Shown here: positions 1 through 10,992 of the stretch, piece after piece | Numbering within the stretch: the stretch's first letter is position 1 | Layout of the letters: each line of letters opens with the position of its first letter | NCBI GenBank assembly: GCA_016110215.1 | Contig: JADWQD010000016.1 | Coordinates: 310,001 to 374,000, forward strand | DNA: 64,000 nt | Source: Capronia americana | Taxonomy: Eukaryota; Ascomycota; Eurotiomycetes; Chaetothyriales; Herpotrichiellaceae | Direction of reading: 5' to 3' | Notes under the pieces: generated by a model | Database searches by the model: none | What the model was told of the DNA's origin: nothing | What the model saw: only the letters and a program-made list of their open reading frames with translations | Position numbers and translations under genes: made by a program

Positions 1-472
1 CGGAGCATAGAACGGTCGGCGGCTTCAGGAAATCTCAAAGGTTCAACAGTGACAGGATAGGGAGGATGCAAAAGCTTTGGAACTCGATTATATAACGGCC
101 GGGTAAACCTGTGGTTGCTCCCTCAAGGGGGTCTCTCTTCTCATCATGTTCTGCGAAGTGCAAAGCCGGCCTTTTTCACCATATCGTGATCGAGGCCCTT
201 CCACTTCGATGCTAGGGATCGCTTCTGCGATTGATATACTTCTGGAAAACGAAATGAGCCCGATATCTCATAAAGACCTACTAGATCCCCAGTCCCCGAG
301 GGCTCCCTCGATCCGTTACTTTCGGCCAGGGCTGGCCGCCACAGGGACTTCACAGCTGTATCAAGGATGTAACCAAATCTCATCACATCCTTTCCAGGAA
401 ATCAATTCATTGCTTACACTAGAGAGGTTGAAACCATCCTTTGAAGCCACTAGGCAAGCTCAGATCAGACGA
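1..472. other. Region downstream of FUR1, no gene seen
   Basis: This stretch lies 3' of the uracil phosphoribosyltransferase gene and runs to the window edge. Both strands carry open frames of 80-120 codons, but neither resembles a known family or has convincing splice sites. It probably holds the FUR1 3' UTR and spacer. Confidence 0.5.
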
Positions 473-1325
473 TCACAAAGTGAAATAACGGTCGCCAAAA
501 TCGCCTAAACCGGGCACAATATAACTGCACAGAGTAAGCGTCAGGCTCCTGGTCATGGACAATGTTTACTCACTTCTGTTCGTCGAGGCCCTGATCCACG
601 AAAGCGGTGATGACCCTCACCTTGGGAACCTTCTTGGCGAAATTCTCAATGCCTTCAGGGCTGGCAATCAAGTTCAGGAAGAGGATACGGTCTTCGGGGA
701 CACCCTTGCTCTTCAGCACCTCGACCGCCATGATGGCACTACCACCAGTTGCCAGCATAGGGTCCAACAGCAGCACCCATCGGTTGTGGATATCAGAAGG
801 CAGCTTATCGTAGAAGAGCTTTGGCTTGCTTGTCTCCTCGTTGCGTTGGATGAGGATCTTGCCTATCCGCACGGAACGACAGCATTCTCTTAGACCTTGC
901 TCCATCGACTCGCCTGCTCGCATGATGGAGACGCCGCAGATCTTGCCCTCAAACTTGACACCCACATAGTCCTTGCCAACCGGCGACGTAACTGTGTGGG
1001 CGACCACTGGTAGGTGATTGAGACCTTCTTCAACCAATAGGCGGATGATTCGATTGGAGTAGAAGATGAAGTCGGCTCGTTGCGTGTCTTTGTCTCGGAT
1101 CATGCTTGAGCAGGCATGTCAGTCAACCTCATCTTGCAAAGTGTCCCCGTCTTAGACCTACGTCAGGAGAGCAATGAGCTGAGGGGTCTGTGGGAGAACG
1201 TGGACATTTTCCTGCTGCACGGTTTTCGACACAGTGGCTGTGGGTTTCTCTTCTTCGGGACGATAAGAAGGCCCGACGCCCAATGCGGGCGATTGAACAC
1301 CGTTGGTACGAGGGATCGATGCCAT
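473..1325 (-). CDS. FUR1: Uracil phosphoribosyltransferase (three exons, 248 aa)
   Basis: Converts uracil and PRPP to UMP in cytosolic pyrimidine salvage; in fungi it also activates 5-fluorouracil. Exons are 1325-1162, 1104-574 and 524-473. The joins keep frame and give 248 residues, normal for fungal UPRT. The PRPP loop (LLDPMLATGGSA) and the N-terminal RADFIFYSNR block are clear. The last 52-nt exon restores the conserved C-terminus (NYIVPGLGDFGDRYF). Without removal of intron 2 (525-573, donor GTGAGT) the protein would stop right after DEQ and lose this part. The start at 1325 gives a typical low-complexity N-terminus; intron 1 is 1105-1161 (donor GTAGGT). It is divergent from the WAPL gene across about 765 nt. 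Family assignment is near certain; only minor start choice is open. Confidence 0.96.
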
Positions 1326-2090
1326 TTCCTGAACACAGCTCTCACATGCAGCTTATTGTGGGAAATTCGTTGGTGGGTGCTCGCGTGACCTTGGAAGGGT
1401 AGTCTGCAGGTTGCCCTCAGGTCTTGCAGATGTCCCGAAGACGATAAAGGGCCGTGGTAGTCTTGGTTTTGGCGGTATGTAGAGAAGTGAGACAGTGTTA
1501 CAAGGTCAGCGACGCCATGGAGGGTTTGTTAAAAGAGCAGCTCTCTTCGTCCAATGCTGCGATCACCGTTCTGCTCTCGTCAAAGACTGGTGAAAGCTGA
1601 GCTGCGGTGGTGGGTGCGCGCATGTTCTGGGGAAAGTGCCAAAATCAATTCTTTGGTTAAGATCGGTTAGGTAAGGACGCCCGGGAGCTTAACTAGAAGG
1701 CCAGATCAGCTAGGGTCTAGGCATGTGCGGTGTATCACTGACTGTTGGTGACCGGTTTGTTTATGCCTGACATCACCCCGCATGTCAAGATCAATAAAAC
1801 ACCAGGGGGCCAGACTCTCCCAAACTTTGGAGGCGCAGACTCGACACGCAGTCGCATCTTTCAACGACAGCTCGCTTTCATTTTTTGAACTGGTTGGGCT
1901 TGACCTTGTTGTCACCCTGCTTGCTCAAGCAGGCCAACGTTCACAGCTATGTGATAAAATGAAAGTCTCATCTCTACTTTTGCGCGTTGCTCGAGAAACA
2001 CATAACAGACGAGCAACCATTTCACCGCCCAACAAGCATCAAGTCTAGAAAGACTCAACAGCCTTTCCAAACCGCCCCATAGGAACCGTG
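1326..2090. other. Divergent FUR1/WAPL intergenic region
   Basis: About 765 nt between the two start codons, so it must contain both promoters. I see no strong TATA box and no coding frame that resembles a known family. Confidence 0.5.
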
Positions 2091-4799
2091 ATGGAATTCC
2101 CAGTGGTACGCCGGAAAGTGAATACATATGGGAAGGGCGCGCGGAAGGTTCGAGTTCATAACCTTTTCGACATCGGAACGCAACCATTGTTCGAAGGAAC
2201 GGAATCAACCGAGCACCATGCGCCTGAGCAACCTGCACCCAGTCATGCTGCCAACGTATCTCGGTATGGCGATAGAACCCAGACAAAAGCCACCACGGCA
2301 CATGGGACAGACGAGACACAGGAAGACGCCATTGCGACCAGGCCGCCAACACGAACCCCGAATGAGCCCTCCGCCGTGTTCGACATTCAGTCTTCGGAGG
2401 ACGACTCAGTCAAGCTCAAACCAGAGCGCCTTTTGAAGAAGAGGAAGATGGCCACTGTTAATTCAAGCCAGTCTGATGGGTTTGCAAGAGCGACGAGTGA
2501 TCCGAAAGTCACAACGCACAAGGCCAAAGGTTCACAAAACTCGGGGAAGAATGGCAAACCGAGAATGCTGCAACACAAATCGGCAAATGCTAAAGGCATG
2601 GCTGGGAGTTCGAAGCCGGACAAACCACCGCCTATATCCAGAAGACCCGGTAAAACTTGCACAAATGGCATAGCAAGGCAGGGACCAGGGAGCAAACCAC
2701 CGTCTTCAAGCGGTGTTGCAGTATCGAAAACATTGTTATCCAGAGAACTTCGAACGAGCAGCGGCTCCTCTGCAGAGCTCTCCGACACCTCAAATCACTC
2801 GGGAGTATCTGGACGAAGCACTCCGAAGAGAAAGAGAGCTGGTTCAAATGGAGGCCTTGCCTCACCCACTCCTAGTGATCTTCATCTGACTTCTTTGCGA
2901 CTGACCCCTGGCTCTGGTTCGCAGAGATCGCATCTTTCATCCGAGGATGAAAAGATGACAGACGCTCCCATTCCCACTGCGCCGATGTGTCGCGCAAGAC
3001 TGATTGATCGGCTGGACGCTCCTCGGGCACAGAATGCCGGGAATTTGTCGAAGCCGGCACCGACCCTCCCAAAGGAAGTATCACAACGATTCAATCAGCC
3101 TGCTGCTGACACCGCACCGTCCCAAAATTCAACCTCCCGAGCGCTTGGGAACCAAACGTCCAGTCAAGTCGTTGCCCCTTCGGGTCGTCCACGAGCCACT
3201 TATGCGAAGCAAAGGTCGTATCTGAGCGATATGGTCGATAGCCTGGACAGCGACCTTTCCGCATCTACTAGTCAGATATCCTCCCAGCAGAATTATTCGC
3301 AGGCGTTGTCCTTCACGAGCGGGATAACGCCGATGGAGATGGACCTAGAAGATAGCGACGAAGCTGACACCGTCAGTCGGATCAAAAGCATTCACGAGTT
3401 GCGTCGCGGTGGAGCAGTCAGGAAATTTGACATGGAGCTTCAGACCATTCTCGAAGACATCGAATCACCAACAAAGGCGCTACGGATCACAGGGCTATTA
3501 CAGCTTGCGGATAAACTGCACGAACACACGTTCCTGCGGCATTTCCAAGACTCCGGCAACTTTCAACGCTTGATAGACCGTGTCAACAACAGCCTGGACG
3601 AAGTCAGTGCCTTATTTGTGGCATTAATTTTCCAGTCTGTGATTTCGACCGAGAGCTCATCACCGAGAGTTTTGTTACTGGTATTGGATGCTCTCTACAG
3701 GCTACCTCCACACTTTCTCTCGGAGACACGGTCAGTGTCGAGGCTTGCGAAAGACCGAAGTCAGAACCTCTCCAAGCTGTTGGCCAACGACATCGCCGGC
3801 TTTGAAAAGAGACAGGCAAAGATTTCGGGACAACCCCCCTTGAATGTGGACAGAATCCTTCTTGGTGCTATCGAGTCTGCTCAGCGCAAACTTATTAGCC
3901 TCAAAGAGCCGCTGCCTAGACTGCCACCGACACTGATGAGTGAGGTGCTCTCCCTGTTCACAAAGCCGCGAGGGGAAACCGCTGCAGGCACAACGCCCAG
4001 ACAAATTGAGACCGTCCGACTCTTGCTTTCCTTTCTGGAGATTGCTTGCGCAAACCACGAATTGGCTGGCTCTCGCCTTCCGACTCTTCGGCTTCACGAA
4101 CTGGGTCAAGCTGTGGCTGGCACCATGAGAGAAGCTCGCGGCTCTCACCCAGAGGTGGAGCACTCGTGTCTTCGCCTGATCGTCAGTCTGAGTAATAATG
4201 ATGCAGAAGTCTGTGATGCCTTCAGCAAGGGCACTCTGATTGGCGCTGTTTTTCACGTGGTTGACGAGCACTTCTTGACCCTCGCCGGGCTTGCAGCTCT
4301 TGAGAAAGAGTTCAACAGCTCCAGACTTGAATCCGTAATTCTCGCTGTTGGCTGCCTCCTCAATCTCGCCGAATGTGCGGATGCCGCCAGAGAAACGATG
4401 CTGGTTCAGGACCCAAGTGGAAAGAGCCTTGTCCATAAACTTATCGACATATTTAACAGCCATGTCGATCAAGCCACTGAGGTACGCGTTACTGTCAAAA
4501 TTCCCTGGGTGGATTGCTAACAACGACAGGCCATGACCATGGACCAAACGCAGATACTTGTCGCCTTTGGTTACATATCCGCATTGCTGTGCACACTGTG
4601 CCTCAACCCTACCGCCTACAGAAGAATATCTAAACATATCAAGGGGGAGGGACTATCACAGCTGTTCGGCGCTGCGGACACATTCCTACAGCATCTGCAA
4701 ACAGTCGAAGCGGCCCTCGAGGACGGGGAAGGCTCGTCAGTAGGGTTTACTGCGCGCTTCACCACAGTGCTCGAAGCTGTCAAGAAGCAAGATGTATGA
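2091..4799 (+). CDS. WAPL-domain cohesin-release regulator (two exons)
   Basis: Resembles fungal WAPL/Wpl1 (Rad61), which with Pds5 releases cohesin from chromatin. Exons are 2091-4481 and 4530-4799; the intron has donor GTACGC, a TGCTAAC branch site and a CAG acceptor. The first ATG is 2091. Residues 1 to about 430 are Ser/Pro/Lys-rich and probably disordered, with basic and acidic patches. The conserved helical WAPL fold starts near residue 430 (IHELRRGGAVRKFDMELQ) and continues into exon 2 (VAFGYISALLCTLCLN). The predicted protein is 887 aa. The last codons read KQDV then stop, and that GTATGA could itself be a splice donor, so the C-terminus may be incomplete. The next gene, Rheb, is on the same strand 0.9 kb on. 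Confidence 0.85.
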
Positions 4800-5739
4800 T
4801 TTCTTCCTTTCCAAGGAGACCGACTCCTCACGAAGATAGACGTTGGGTAAAGGGCAGCATTGGAAATGTCAAAGTAGAGCATGGCGTTGCGTCAAGTCCC
4901 TTCAGCACATTGCGGATATCCCTGAACATTTCCCGCTAGATACGGCGTCGAGAGCTACAATGGGCTGGTTCGAGTAGACGAAATGATCCCGGGCACGTCC
5001 CGCCAATACGACAGATTCCTGCAGCTCGGTCTCCTGCTCCACGGGCGAGCGCGGGCTATGGAGGTCTGCTACATGTACCTCGTGCATCCCCGGACACCAA
5101 GTCAGCCGTGCTGCAAATGGAAGCGTAGGCGCCTTCCAGATCATGTGCGGAAGGAATGACGATTGGCTGCGGGGGCAGCAAGATCATCCGGTCCAAGGTT
5201 CGAGGTCGCGACAATTCCCCGCCAAACAATTGTCGAGCTCCTTCATGGCCTGAGTTCCTTCCGATCGTCACCAAGATGCCATCACGCTTTGCGCCGCAAA
5301 GTGTCGGTGAAGTTGACCATCGCCGGTTCCTGCCTGAACATCTGCTGTATCGGGTTGCGGCCTGAGCTGCCAGGACTGAGGCCAGTACGAGGGTGGCCCG
5401 TTCACATGTGCTTCCAACAAAAATATCTCACTACACAGACACTCGCATCTCGTAACACTTTGTACTTGTAACTCCGCAGCAAGCCGTCATTCTTGAGTTC
5501 TTATTACATACTGATTTCCTCTATTTGGTTCCGGCCCGTCACTGGATTTCTCCTAGGGCCCTGCCCTCTGTCGCTTCGAGTTCTCTACCGAAGATCATTT
5601 CTTACTTCACTTTTCCTTACCATACGCTTTGCGCTAGGAGACGGCTTCCCGAACCATTTTTCTGGGATCCAAGATCTAGAGCCGCATTTCGGGACCAGGC
5701 AACCTCCACCTTCAATATCCGACGACTACTGTACCAAAC
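4800..5739. other. WAPL-Rheb intergenic region
   Basis: About 940 nt. The part from 5490 to 5740 is pyrimidine-rich and looks like the Rheb promoter and 5' leader. Around 4935-5150 one plus-strand frame looks somewhat protein-like, but it has no start and no splice sites I can defend. It could be a further WAPL exon or leader sequence. Confidence 0.4.
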
Positions 5740-6515
5740 ATGGCTCCTTCAGTCAAGCAGAGAAAGATTGCCATCCTGGGCAGTCGATCTGTCGGTGAGC
5801 ACTCCATTCCCAGCGATGGCTATACACGGCATATGGCACGTCAAACGGCGGGATCAAGGACTGACATCGACCACCGGAGCACAGGTAAATCCTCATTGAC
5901 CGTCCAATATTGCGAGGGCCACTTCGTCGAAAGCTATTATCCCACGATAGAGAACACGTTCAGCCACGAGATCGTCTACAAAGGCCAGACATTCCTGACA
6001 GAAATTATCGACACCGCAGGTCAGGTTCGACACACCCAGAGAAGGCAGTCCGCGCCAGTATCGACTGACAAAAGGACTACAGGATGAATACAGTCTATTG
6101 AACTCGAAATTATACATCGGTATTCATGGGTACCTCATCGTCTATTCGGTAGCCTCGAGGCAGTCTTTCGAGATGGTTAGGATAATTCGAGACAAACTCC
6201 TCAACCATCTGGTAGGCGCCACCGTCGGAGTTGCGCAGGTGATACCGGAATCGCGCTAACAGGTCACTGCAGGGCGCTGACTCCGTCCCCATCATGATCG
6301 TTGGCAACAAGAATGACGTTGACGCAAAGAAACAACGGAAAATATCGGCTGAGGAAGGTCAGAAGCTCGGCCAAGAACTCAACTGCGGTTGGATTGAAAC
6401 CAGCGCACGAAACAATACCAATGTCGCGAAAGCATTCGAGTTGATGATCGCCGAGATCGAGAAGTCGCAAGAGCCTGACAAGCCTGCCGGGGGCGGTAAA
6501 TGCACAGTGATGTGA
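5740..6515 (+). CDS. Rheb-type small GTPase (four exons, 188 aa)
   Basis: Ras-family GTPase of the Rheb class, which in yeasts and animals links nutrient status to TORC1 and basic amino-acid uptake. Exons are 5740-5794, 5885-6024, 6083-6211 and 6273-6515. The P-loop is GSRSVGKSS; the Arg where Ras has Gly12 is the Rheb signature. Switch I (YYPTIENTF), DTAGQDEY, NKNDV and ETSAR follow in order. The C-terminus is a prenylation box, CTVM, preceded by a Gly/Lys linker. Length is standard for Rheb. Intron 1 splits the P-loop Gly codon. Membrane anchoring by farnesylation is inferred from the CaaX motif. Confidence 0.96.
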
Positions 6516-7107
6516 AGAAGAGCTGTCGTACGCCATGGCGGCGAGAGGGTTTAGAAGCGAATCAAAGCCCACAGACAGTTGGGCTTCGGGTCGGCAAAGC
6601 GACCGTCCCCATCTCCTCTGACATGTCGGGAGGGGTTCGGGTGATCTGATCTGGTGAAAGTGGCGTTGACATATCTTGGTTCCCCGGGTGATTGATGCTC
6701 ATGTCAGGATAGATTCAAGCGGTGTTCGTGTTTTCAACGGAGCTCGGGTTGGAAGTTTGCTGTTGCTGGCGTTCAGCTGTTCATGAACAAGTGTACTGCT
6801 CCGTGTATGGCGGTGGCTTCATGTGGTGGAGCTGCTGCTCCCTGGATGCAATGATTAGAGAAGAGAAAGAAATTGGTTATGCTATTGTGACTGGTGATGA
6901 TATCGCTGGCGTAGGCGCATTTCGGAGTGACTCACGAGGCTCCGAACCTCTGCGGGGTGAAGGGGCAGAAATTATGTGTGAAGGTAGGGGGTTTGGTCAG
7001 TTTCACCTGCACCACACGTGCTGTTGACAGAACACTCGTAATCCCACGACACAGCTAGACTCGCTGCCCTTCTGCTCTCTACTCTCCTCCCACGCTCCTG
7101 TGTCACA
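6516..7107. other. Rheb-SerRS intergenic region
   Basis: About 590 nt holding the Rheb 3' UTR and the promoter and leader of the seryl-tRNA synthetase gene. No gene-like frame or RNA gene was recognised. Confidence 0.5.
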
Positions 7108-8843
7108 ATGATAGACGTACAAGACCTCATCGCCGAGAGGTAGGTCGGGCTCGCAACCTCGATGTTTTGTTGGCTCACCTTTCTCGCAGAGGTGGGGACC
7201 CCCAGAAGGTGAAAGACAGCCTGCAGAAGAGATACACCTCGACAGAAGTTGTTGACGAGGTCATTGCATTGTGGCAAGATGCGTATCAAAGTCCGTCGTC
7301 TCCCTCTTCGCCGATGTGTCCTCACTCAGTCCTCCTGCAGCGCGATACAAAGCCAGCCAAGTGGGCGCAAAGATCAACGCAGTACAGAAAGAGATTGGCC
7401 AGCTGAAGAAGGTCGGTAACGCAACCTTACCCACACTCTACGATCTGTGACTGATGGAATCATGCTACTAGGCAAAACAAGATGCAGACCACCTCCTGCA
7501 ACAAAAAGCTGAGCTGGAGAAAGAGAAGAAGCAGGTCGAAGACAAAGCCACAGAGAAGGAGAAGCTGAGAGACCGCAAATGCAAGCTGATCGGCAACTAC
7601 GTGCACGAGTCCGTGCCGGTAAATGACAACGAGGTCAGTAGAACGCTCCCGCATCCATAGCCCAGGGCAAATTCTCACGCACCTGACTAGGACTTTAACG
7701 AGGTCGTGAAGAAGTGGGCGCCCGAGGGCTTCACGGAAGAAAAACGCGACTGCCTCTCTCACCACGAAGTCATGACCCGCGCAGAGATCTATGATGGCGA
7801 ACGAGGCGTCAAACTGGTCGGCCATCGGGGTTATTTCCTGAAGAAATGGGGTGTGCTACTCAACCAGGCCCTCATCAACTACGGATTGCACTTCCTCGTC
7901 GCCAAGGGTTACGATCCGCTTCAGCCGCCATATTTCATGAAGGCCGAGTATATGGCCAAGACGGCACAGCTGGAGCAGTTCGACGAGGAACTGTACAAGG
8001 TCATTGAGGATAAGGATGCAGAGGACAAATTCCTCATTGCAACCAGCGAGCAGCCTATCTCGGCCATGTTTGCTGAGGAGTGGATGACACCGCAGGATTT
8101 ACCCAAGAAGTTCGCCGGCTACTCGTCGTGTTTTCGGAAGGAAGCCGGTGCGCATGGACGAGATGCCTGGGGCCTTTACCGGATACACCAGTTCGAAAAG
8201 GTGACATGTCTGAACTATGAGTAGTGGTGCAACTGCTAATGATTGGGTCCAGATCGAGCAGTTCCTCTTCACCAAGCCCGAAGATTCATGGCAAGCCCTC
8301 GAAGACATGAAGTCCACTGCCGAAGAATTCTACCAGTCTCTGAAGCTACCTTACCGAGTCATCGTCATCGTCTCCGGGGCTCTCAACAACGCAGCAGCGA
8401 AGAAGTACGACCTGGAGGCGTGGTTTCCGTACCAAGGCGAATACAAGGAACTTGTCTCCTGCTCCAATTGCACCGACTACCAGACTCGAGAACTTGAGAT
8501 TCGGTACGGCCAGAAGAAAGGCGCTATTGATTCTAGAAAGACGTATGTGCATGCTCTGAATGGGACATTATGCGCCACGGAACGGACACTCTGCTGCCTA
8601 CTAGAAAACTACCAGAAGGAAGATGGCTTCGAGGTGCCCGAGGTGTTGAGACGATACATGCCGCCTGGCACACCCGATATTATTCCATACACGAAGGAGT
8701 TGCCCAAGGATACGGTAACGGGGAAGGCCAAGCAGCCGGCGAAGCCCAAGCCGGACGGAGGTGCCCCTACCGGTGGACCAAAACGTGAGATGCCGGCAGC
8801 GGACAGTGTAGCCGACAAGATGAAGGACAGCTTGAAGGTATAA
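7108..8843 (+). CDS. SES1: Cytosolic seryl-tRNA synthetase (six exons, 488 aa)
   Basis: Charges tRNA-Ser with serine in the cytosol. Exons are 7108-7139, 7190-7290, 7341-7411, 7472-7633, 7691-8200 and 8253-8843; all phases agree. The N-terminal tRNA-binding coiled coil spans roughly residues 35-110. The class II core follows, with motif 2 (FRKEAGAHGRD, then GLYRIHQFEK) and motif 3 (LNGTLCATERTLCCLLENYQ). The C-terminal 50 residues are a Lys/Pro/Gly-rich extension, as in other eukaryotic cytosolic enzymes. There is no mitochondrial presequence: the protein starts MIDVQDLIAER, the usual cytosolic start. Some donors are non-canonical in the +3 to +6 region (GTCCGT, GTCGGT), but the joins restore the family sequence. 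Confidence 0.97.
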
Positions 8844-9329
8844 GCGTGACAGGTAGCAAAGATGTCGGCAATGAGACGATGAGACATGAGGGCATGGCAA
8901 ATCTAAGCACTTGCATTCCGACGGTAGCACTCAATGGAAGGTCACGACCATCAATACCAGAATCTAGAACGACGGAAGCCGGGCAAAATACGAGAACCCA
9001 AAGCGGACTCCGCGCCAAAGACAATAGACGAGCGTAACACAGACCATGCTCTTTGACGCAATCACTATTTCTTCTTTTCTGCACATACATACGTAAAGAT
9101 TGGTACCTCAGCACCTTAGGTGAAGGGACCGTGTGTTGGTGGTGAGGGACGTAGGGGAAGGGTGACTAAGCGGGGTTTGAAATCTTGGCAGCCTGATCAC
9201 GTGGTCCCACGAACTGATGATTTTCAACTCCGACTTCATGCGGCCAACCCAAAGAATCCACCTGCCCATTCTCTTTCACGCAACCCTTCCAACATCCACC
9301 ATCCTGCGACCTGACGACTCGTCGCAATC
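8844..9329. other. SerRS-RPS1 intergenic region
   Basis: About 490 nt. The last 110 nt before the RPS1 start are rich in C and T, typical of a ribosomal-protein leader. No other gene seen. Confidence 0.5.
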
Positions 9330-10272
9330 ATGGCTGTTGGCAAGAACAAGCGCCTCTCTAAAGGCAAGAAAGGCCTCAAGTCAGTGACTCGGTCGTGCGA
9401 ATCGGTTGGTCGATGCTAACACACCATGGCAGGAAGAGAACTCAAGACCCTTTCACCCGCAAAGATTGGTACTCGATCAAGGCTCCCTCAACCTTCAACC
9501 AGCGAGAGTACGTGTTCCTGGGACCTCCATGAATTTTTGATAGGCGAAAAGAGATGTTTAAAATTAGAGCCACCACTCGTTGAAAAGAGAATCAAACACT
9601 GACATGAATTTTCCGGCCAACAGTGTGGGCAAAACCCTCGTCAACCGCACGACCGGTCTGAAGTCCGCCAACGACGCCCTCAAAGGCCGCATTTTCGAGG
9701 TCTCGCTCGCGGACCTACAGAACGACGAAGATCACGCCTTCCGCAAGGTCAAACTCCGGGTCGACGAGGTGCAGGGCAAGAACTGCCTGACCAACTTCCA
9801 CGGCCTGGACTTCACATCCGACAAGCTGCGATCGCTGGTTCGGAAGTGGCAGACGCTGATTGAGGCGAACGTCACGGTCAAGACGACGGATGACTACCTG
9901 TTGCGGTTGTTTGCCATTGCCTTCACCAAGAGACGGCCCAACCAGATCAAGAAGACCACCTACGCCGCTTCGTCCCAGATTCGCGCCATCCGCAAGAAGA
10001 TGACGGAGATCATCCAACGCGAAGCCACCTCCGTCACGCTCGCGCAGCTGACCGGCAAGCTGATCCCCGAGGTCATTGGACGGGAGATTGAGAAGTCTAC
10101 GCAGGGCATCTATCCGTTGCAGAACGTGCATATTCGGAAGGTCAAGTTGTTGAAGGCCCCAAAATTCGACCTCGGCGCGCTGTTGGGCTTGCATGGCGAG
10201 AGTGGCGAGGACGATCAGGGCCGTAAGGTCGAGAGGGAGTTCAAGGAGCCGGCACCGTTGGAGAGCGTGTAG
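9330..10272 (+). CDS. RPS1: 40S ribosomal protein eS1 (three exons, 257 aa)
   Basis: Ribosomal protein eS1 (yeast Rps1, human RPS3A), part of the small-subunit platform. Exons are 9330-9379, 9433-9507 and 9624-10272. The start MAVGKNKRLSKGKKG, the core (LTNFHGLDFTSDKLRSLVRK; KTTDDYLLRLFAI) and the C-terminal PLESV tail are all diagnostic. Two introns near the 5' end are usual for fungal ribosomal protein genes. Intron 2 is 116 nt, about twice the local norm; I looked for C/D snoRNA boxes and did not find a convincing pair. Confidence 0.98.
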
Positions 10273-10992
10273 ATTTGATCAGAAAATCAGATCAGATCAG
10301 AGAGGGCAGGATCAATGGCTGCCCATCATGTCGAGGCATGAGTTGGGGCCTTGATCCATCGAGACAGGACAGATAGAAGTGGTGAAGGAAGGAGCGCGAG
10401 AACCTTCGTCCAGGTCAAGCAAGCCAGAGGCATGTTCATTGCGGCGTCTTGTCACCCAATGCCAGATACAACGTCGAGCAAGCCATTTTCGGTCTGGGGG
10501 GCTGAAGGGTGGGGGTCTGACCCTTCAGCAATGTTGACGACGCCGTCGACTGCGCTGAAGTCGAAAAACGGAAACGATGTACGTACCCGCATGCTAGATC
10601 GTGGCACGGGCATAGCATTGTAGCATTGCAAAAGAACAATTGAAACCTGCAAGTCAAGTTGGAGCGAGAGCGGAAGCGGCGAGCCTATCGTCTCGTCGTC
10701 GTCGTCGCTCGTCTGCAGTAGTGCCACGTCCCCTCGAGAAGAGTATTTGTCTTTATCTATGCTGGCGCTGCTTCCTCACCTTGGAGGTGTTGCAAGAGGG
10801 ATGGCGGCCGCATTCTATGCTATAGTACAGTAGTATCTATGCTGGCGCTATCTGTCGTTGCTTGGCCCGTACCCCTTCCCGCTTTACATGTTATATGTGC
10901 CTCGGTGTTGCAACCTCTTAGTAGGGCAGCTGGCTGCTAACCTCTCTGTGTCCCAAACTCTCCCCCCTCGTTTACGCCACTAGGGCAGAAGG
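10273..10992. other. Convergent 3' flank of RPS1 and ABHD11-like gene
   Basis: About 720 nt between two converging genes. It contains a short ATCAG repeat near 10285-10303 and a pair of 16-nt direct repeats listed separately. No coding or RNA gene recognised. Confidence 0.5.
10754..10849. repeat. Pair of 16-nt direct repeats, 80 nt apart
   Basis: The 16-mer TATCTATGCTGGCGCT occurs at 10754-10769 and again at 10834-10849, the two starts being exactly 80 nt apart. It lies in the convergent 3' region. The function is unknown and it may only be a local duplication. Confidence 0.7.

Noticed and set aside
5190..5215. tRNA B-box-like word GGTTCGAGGTC
   Set aside because: No A box at the right distance and no cloverleaf can be folded around it.
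9508..9623. Possible intronic snoRNA in RPS1 intron 2
   Set aside because: The intron is long for this genome and has a CTGA word, but no matching C box in a plausible terminal stem position.
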